Both the position numbers and the translations under genes were made by a program. DNA of 18,433 bases from Methylovorus sp035565335 (GTDB lineage: Bacteria; Pseudomonadota; Gammaproteobacteria; Burkholderiales; Methylophilaceae): assembly GCA_035565335.1 (NCBI GenBank), contig DATMSO010000018.1, positions 1 to 18,433 on the forward strand. The letters run 5' to 3'. Under the pieces are notes generated by a model. The model made no database searches and was not told the origin of the DNA. It saw only the letters and a program-made list of their open reading frames with translations. This document shows positions 15,793 through 18,433 of this stretch, one piece after another. The stretch's first letter is position 1; each line of letters begins with the position of its first letter.

Positions 15793-15929
15793 TGCCTGAA
15801 AAAGCCGAAAAGCGCTGGGGGCAGCGAATAGGCTGGTTATTCCTGATCTGGCTGGGAAGTGTGCTGGCGCTGGGCGCGGTGAGCTTGCTGCTGCGCCTGA
15901 TCATGCGTGCGGTGGGCTTAAGCCTGTAG
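15792..15929 (+). CDS. DUF2474-like small membrane protein of the CIO oxidase
   Basis: A 45-codon gene missed by length filters; it starts at the ATG in TAATG at the end of cydB. The peptide has a basic polar start (MPEKAEKRWGQRIG) and one hydrophobic helix (about residues 14-38, WLFLIWLGSVLALGAVSLLL) and ends LIMRAVGLSL. The W-x-x-R-I-G-W start plus one helix is the pattern of DUF2474 proteins, which follow CIO-type cydB genes and are the counterpart of CydX. Translational coupling to cydB replaces a separate RBS. A role in oxidase assembly or stability is inferred from position. Confidence 0.8.
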   Translation: MPEKAEKRWGQRIGWLFLIWLGSVLALGAVSLLLRLIMRAVGLSL

Positions 15930-15970
15930 AGGTAACTCTGCAGATTTTGGGACTGCAAAACCTGGCATAT

Positions 15971-16007
15971 AAAAGCGGCGGCCAGCCCTGAGGCCCGCAC
16001 GCCGCCT
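15971..16007 (-). terminator. minus-strand intrinsic terminator for the 147-aa gene
   Basis: Read on the minus strand, GGCGGCG (from 16006 down to 16000) pairs with CGCCGC (15980-15975), with a loop of about 19 nt that can form a smaller inner stem. TTTT follows at 15974-15971. It lies 30 bp past the stop of the minus-strand gene. It may also act against readthrough from cydB on the plus strand, where it would lack the U tract. Confidence 0.7.
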
Positions 16008-16036
16008 GGTTCCGTTGCATCCCGATATTCTGCTGG

Positions 16037-16480
16037 CTAATGCACCAGCTTGCGGTTCAGCTTGTCCAGCATGCCTTTGCGATGCTTGTGGGCCAGCTCG
16101 TAATCCCGCAAGCGGCGGATTTGAGACAGGGTGAGATGAGCCAGTCGCGGCGTCACCTCTGGGATGGTCAATCCGGCGTATTCCTTAACGGAAAGACGCG
16201 GATTGCCGGCATGCATGCCAGCCGGGACCTTGGAACTACGATGACCGCTGGTGCCGGATTTGCGTGCGACTGGCCGCGAAGTCATTCTGGCGGAAGAGGT
16301 GTGATTCGAACTCACGGGCTTGTTATCCGCAGACTTGGTTTCCCCGGCTTCGCTACGCTGTTTATTGACTATGCGCGCCGCCACTTCTTTTTCGCGGCCT
16401 GCGTAGCGATGCTCATGCTGGAATTGGTGTTTGAGTTTTTCAAACTCATGTTCCCGTTTGGGGGAAGCGCCTCTGGGCAT
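16037..16480 (-). CDS. basic two-part protein, plasmid-stabilisation-like N-terminus
   Basis: A 147-aa, highly basic protein. Residues 1-50 (MPRGASPKREHEFEKLKHQF start; AARIVNKQRSEAGETK later) resemble short proteins often annotated as 'plasmid stabilisation protein', whose function is not proven. Residues about 94-147 form a second helical module (LSVKEYAGLTIPEVTPRLAH, then LTLSQIRRLRDYELAHKHRK), a pattern also found in small stress-related bacterial proteins. The middle (51-93) is a low-complexity Ser/Arg/Lys linker. A very good RBS (AGGAG 7 nt before ATG 16480) and a terminator at 15971 support a real monocistronic gene. Codons 56-65 overlap a tRNA-like segment. DNA binding is suggested by charge only. 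Confidence 0.75.
   Translation of the reverse strand: MPRGASPKREHEFEKLKHQFQHEHRYAGREKEVAARIVNKQRSEAGETKSADNKPVSSNHTSSARMTSRPVARKSGTSGHRSSKVPAGMHAGNPRLSVKEYAGLTIPEVTPRLAHLTLSQIRRLRDYELAHKHRKGMLDKLNRKLVH
16288..16315 (-). other. tRNA 3'-end-like segment inside the 147-aa gene
   Basis: Read on the minus strand from the 3' end, the order is exactly that of a tRNA: CCA (16290-16288), discriminator G (16291), a 7-nt acceptor strand CTCTTCC (16298-16292), T-stem CACAC (16303-16299), T-loop TTCGAAT (16310-16304), T-stem GTGAG (16315-16311). The T stem pairs 4 of 5 positions including the conserved G53-C61. The discriminator G and acceptor fit serine-type tRNAs. No D-arm, anticodon arm or 5' acceptor strand is found upstream, so it is not a tRNA gene. 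It may be a remnant or an integration site; chance is possible. Confidence 0.35.
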
Positions 16481-16535
16481 GGTAAATCTCCTTTCCTTAT
16501 TGTAAGGTGAAGCTTCAGCATGGGGCGATTACACA

Positions 16536-16568
16536 TTGTTTATTATCGGGAATGTTCTTTATATCAAG
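16536..16568. promoter_or_regulatory. overlapping divergent promoter candidates between the 147-aa gene and fpr
   Basis: On the minus strand CTTGATA (16568-16562) and CCCGATAAT (16550-16542), 11 nt apart, resemble a sigma-32 (heat-shock) promoter (CTTGAAA / CCCCATnT) for the 147-aa gene. On the plus strand TTGTTT (16536-16541) and TATATC (16560-16565), spacing 18, could serve fpr. Both are partial matches; they overlap, so the two genes might compete for polymerase. Confidence 0.35.
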
Positions 16569-16629
16569 TAGGAAATAATTGAAGACGTGGCGGTTTTAAG
16601 CGCTTGCCAATCTCGTTTAAGGACACACA

Positions 16630-17373
16630 ATGGCAACTTGGATACAGGGCAGGGTGGTGGAGCACAAACACTGGAATGCATACCTGCATACGCTTTGCAT
16701 AGAGGCTGACTTGGCGCCTTTTGCTGCCGGACAATTTGTCAAGCTTGGCCTGGAAATCGATGGCAAAGTGGTGGCCCATCCCTATTCATTGGTGAACCCG
16801 CCACAGCAACGGCCACTGGAGATTTTTTACATCGAAGTGCCAGACGGCGAACTGAGCCCGCACTTGGTCGAGCTGAAACCCGGCGATACCGTGCAACTAT
16901 CACCTACCGCTCATGGATTCATGATTTTGGATGAGATTCCCCCGGCACGCGATCTCTGGCTGATGGCGAGTGGCACCGGCATTGGTCCGTTTCTCTCCAT
17001 GCTGGGTACCGAGCGGCTCTGGCAGCAATATGAGCGTGCAGTGCTGGTGTATTCGGTGCGCCATCAGCAGGATCTCGCCTACCTCGACCGCATACAGCAG
17101 CTGATCAACGCCCATCCTGGCCGCTTGCATTTTGTGCCACTGGTGACAAGGGAAGCTTCCGATATTGGTTTGCCATGCCGAATGCAGCAGGCTCTGCAGG
17201 ACGGGCGGCTGGAAAAACACGCGCAAACCACGCTCAGCCCGGAGCACAGCCACGTCATACTCTGTGGCAACCCGCAGATGGTGGAAGACATGCAAACGCT
17301 GCTCGCCACGCGCGGTCTGAAAAAACACAGACGTCGCGACCCTGGCCACATTACCACCGAGACATACTGGTAA
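16630..17373 (+). CDS. fpr: ferredoxin--NADP+ reductase (Fpr type)
   Basis: FAD flavoprotein moving electrons between NADPH and ferredoxin or flavodoxin, often for iron-sulfur repair or oxidative stress. The 247-aa protein has the FAD-binding barrel with AHPYSLVNPP (49-58), an NADP-binding domain starting LMASGTGIGPFLSML (111-125), ILCGNPQMVEDM near the C-terminus and a terminal ETYW typical of bacterial Fpr, where an aromatic residue lies near the flavin. The usual RxYS motif reads HPYS, with His50 instead of Arg. RBS AAGGA (16619-16623) lies 6 nt before ATG 16630. It is a single-gene unit. Confidence 0.9.
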   Translation: MATWIQGRVVEHKHWNAYLHTLCIEADLAPFAAGQFVKLGLEIDGKVVAHPYSLVNPPQQRPLEIFYIEVPDGELSPHLVELKPGDTVQLSPTAHGFMILDEIPPARDLWLMASGTGIGPFLSMLGTERLWQQYERAVLVYSVRHQQDLAYLDRIQQLINAHPGRLHFVPLVTREASDIGLPCRMQQALQDGRLEKHAQTTLSPEHSHVILCGNPQMVEDMQTLLATRGLKKHRRRDPGHITTETYW

Positions 17374-17399
17374 CCTGACATCGCTGTCCGCGCAGGTTA
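17371..17399 (+). other. stem-loop spanning the fpr stop codon
   Basis: TAACCTG (17371-17377, beginning with the fpr TAA) pairs perfectly with CAGGTTA (17393-17399). An alternative inner pairing GACA/TGTC (17377-17380 and 17385-17388) is possible. No T run follows, so a rho-independent terminator is not clear. Confidence 0.35.
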
Positions 17400-17459
17400 A
17401 TTCCTACAACGAAATAGCGACACGCTTACAGCCATCGCTGTGCTCGCGTTGTATGCTTT

Positions 17460-17472
17460 TGCATGGAATGCA
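17460..17472 (+). promoter_or_regulatory. TGCAT-GGA-ATGCA dyad upstream of the LuxR-type gene
   Basis: A perfect 5-bp dyad with a 3-bp spacer lies 21 bp before the start of the regulator at 17494. It overlaps a second symmetric element ATGC-TTTT-GCAT (17453-17464). An operator for autoregulation is possible; no promoter hexamers could be placed convincingly in 17374-17493. Confidence 0.25.
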
Positions 17473-17493
17473 CTTGCGGCATAAGGAGGCTCC

Positions 17494-18114
17494 ATGCGCA
17501 AACACCGCGTCATATTGGTGAATGGCTACCGCGTTACCCGCTACATGCTTAAATACCAGCTCGAGGCCTCTGGGCATTTTGTGGTGACCGAGGCCGCCAC
17601 TAGCGTAGAAGCCCGCTATCACGGCATTTCCCCTGCGTTGCTGGTGGTGGATATTTCCGACCCCGGCAAAAACGGCCTCGAAACCCTGTGCGACCTCGTG
17701 CACGACTTTCCCGCCGTGCCCTCCCTGGTCGTCGGCGGCCTGCAAGATGACGCTTTGCGTGCCCACTACCTGCGTCTGGGGTGCGATGCCTATCTGCCGC
17801 GCGATGCCAGCCAGGATGCGATATTGCAGACCGCCAGGCATTTCGCCTCCGGCAGAGGAGGGAAGCCTCAGCGCCATACGCTTACCCCATCGCTTGTCAT
17901 GCCGCATCTTCCGCACATCAACCTCTCCGCACGCGAGCGACAGGTTTTTTTCAAGCTGACCGCAGGAAAATCCATCCCCTCCGTCGCGCGCGAGCTCCTC
18001 ATCAGCGCCAGCTCGGTCAGCGTATTCCGCTGCAAGATCCTGCGCAAAATGCACTGCAGCAATAATGCCGAGCTCATCAGCTATGCGTTTCGCCACCGCT
18101 TGGTGTATGCCTGA
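17494..18114 (+). CDS. NarL/LuxR-type response regulator with degenerate receiver
   Basis: The 206-aa protein has an N-terminal CheY-like receiver (about 1-120) and a C-terminal LuxR-type HTH (about 142-204, LSARERQVFFKLTAGKS then SVARELLISASSVSVFRCKI). In the receiver the phospho-acceptor position is kept (Asp53 in VVDISDPGKNG), but the acidic pair that binds Mg2+ reads Asn10-Gly11, the switch Thr/Ser position falls in a Gly-rich segment (VVGG, 79-82), and the invariant Lys reads Arg103 in YLPRDAS. Phosphorylation is therefore doubtful. RBS AAGGAGG is strong. No histidine kinase is nearby. It stands 142 bp before a vgrG-like gene on the same strand, a possible target. Confidence 0.88.
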   Translation: MRKHRVILVNGYRVTRYMLKYQLEASGHFVVTEAATSVEARYHGISPALLVVDISDPGKNGLETLCDLVHDFPAVPSLVVGGLQDDALRAHYLRLGCDAYLPRDASQDAILQTARHFASGRGGKPQRHTLTPSLVMPHLPHINLSARERQVFFKLTAGKSIPSVARELLISASSVSVFRCKILRKMHCSNNAELISYAFRHRLVYA

Positions 18115-18256
18115 GCTACCCATTCAATGCCTCTTTAAAACCTCTGTCATTTTTACTATCAGTCCCCCTTAGTTAAGCGCTCGCCCCTTGGGGCAATTTC
18201 CCGATTTCGCAATCCTGTGCATCATCAGTTCCGCCCAATCCCACGGACCTGTCCCC
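18115..18256. other. gap between the LuxR-type gene and vgrG
   Basis: No gene, no strong terminator and no confident promoter. The only symmetric element is GCCCC-TT-GGGGC (18183-18194), which has too short a loop for an ordinary terminator. Confidence 0.4.
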
Positions 18257-18433
18257 ATGCTGCCCTCATTGCTAGCCCATCGCCGCCTGCTTACCCTGCA
18301 TTGCCCTGCGCTGGAAGCGCAGTTTCCCCAAGGCCTGGAACCACTGCGCTTGCAAGGCCGGGAGGCCATGCAGCAGCTGTTTGACTACGAACTCATCGTG
18401 CGTAGCCGCATGGGGGAGGTGGGCAGTGCGCTC
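18257..18433 (+). CDS. vgrG: VgrG-like type VI secretion spike protein, N-terminal part
   Basis: A reading frame running off the right edge (59 codons visible, no stop). The product starts MLPSLLAHRRLLTLHCPAL, then PLRLQGREAMQQLFDYELIV. That corresponds to the beginning of VgrG, where a first strand 'R-x-L-x-L-x-x-P' is followed by 'L-x-G-x-E-x-L-x-x-x-F-x-Y-x-L'. VgrG trimers tip the type VI needle and carry effectors. Start ATG 18257 has only a weak Shine-Dalgarno (GGA 9 nt upstream). Whether a complete T6SS or a lone vgrG-effector island follows cannot be seen. Confidence 0.75.
   Translation, partial: MLPSLLAHRRLLTLHCPALEAQFPQGLEPLRLQGREAMQQLFDYELIVRSRMGEVGSAL

Noticed and set aside
16288..16380. 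Possible complete tRNA-Ser gene on the minus strand
   Set aside because: Only the 3' end fits; no D arm, anticodon arm or matching 5' acceptor strand is found in the 60-70 bases upstream.
16040..16510. Plus-strand open frame opposite the 147-aa gene
   Set aside because: No RBS and no recognisable domain; the minus-strand gene has a strong RBS, promoter candidate and terminator.
17404..18123. Long minus-strand open frame (239 codons) opposite the LuxR-type gene
   Set aside because: It is an antisense shadow: the plus-strand frame has clear receiver and HTH motifs and a strong RBS, and the minus product shows no recognisable domain.
18183..18194. GCCCC-TT-GGGGC palindrome as a terminator
   Set aside because: The loop is too short and no T run follows.

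Overview
The window is bacterial DNA with a clear Betaproteobacteria signature and an overall impression of moderately high GC. The gene order (acpP)-fabF-pabC-mltG-tmk-holB-pilZ-tatD/ycfH, the CIO-type bd oxidase and the protein sequences together suggest the order Nitrosomonadales, perhaps a methylotroph of the Methylophilaceae. The family-level guess is inference from gene style only, because no database search was possible.

Layout, left to right. (1) 1-5470 is a core housekeeping block: the tail of acpP, then fabF (fatty-acid elongation), a 321-bp gap, and a tightly overlapping operon pabC-mltG-tmk-holB-pilZ (folate precursor, murein transglycosylase, dTMP kinase, clamp-loader delta prime, type IV pilus PilZ). 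All junctions in that operon overlap by 4-14 bp. (2) 5579-7116 holds a TatD-type nuclease/hydrolase overlapping a PhnP-like metallo-beta-lactamase-fold enzyme. (3) 7197-7610 encodes a small exported protein that ends at a bidirectional terminator shared with a convergent LysR regulator (7672-8589, minus strand). (4) 8754-13115, divergent from the LysR gene, is a complete molybdenum-hydroxylase cluster: XdhC-like maturation factor, MocA-like cytidylyltransferase, [2Fe-2S] subunit IorA, and Tat-exported molybdopterin subunit IorB, ending at a strong terminator. (5) 13367-15929 is cydA-cydB of the cyanide-insensitive (short Q-loop) type plus a 45-codon DUF2474-like membrane peptide. (6) 15971-16480 (minus) is a 147-aa basic two-part protein with its own terminator and a strong RBS; a segment with exact tRNA 3'-end geometry lies inside its linker. 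(7) 16630-17373 is a ferredoxin-NADP+ reductase (Fpr). (8) 17494-18114 is a NarL/LuxR-type regulator whose receiver domain has lost most phosphorylation residues. (9) 18257 to the window end is the N-terminus of a VgrG-like type VI secretion spike protein.

How the genes fit together. The first block couples lipid, wall and DNA precursor synthesis, and near-consensus DnaA boxes stand in front of the pabC-holB operon. The LysR gene and the molybdenum cluster look like one regulated module: XdhC and MocA prepare the cytosine-dinucleotide form of the cofactor, and IorAB is folded and exported through Tat to oxidise an aldehyde or N-heterocycle in the periplasm. The cyd operon is a terminal quinol oxidase and may or may not be linked to that module. 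I saw no CRISPR array, insertion sequence or intact tRNA/rRNA gene.

Nothing here can be called a new system outright. The items most worth a second look are the tRNA-like 3' end inside the 147-aa gene, that protein's two-part design, the degenerate receiver next to vgrG, and the self-contained LysR/XdhC/MocA/IorAB module.
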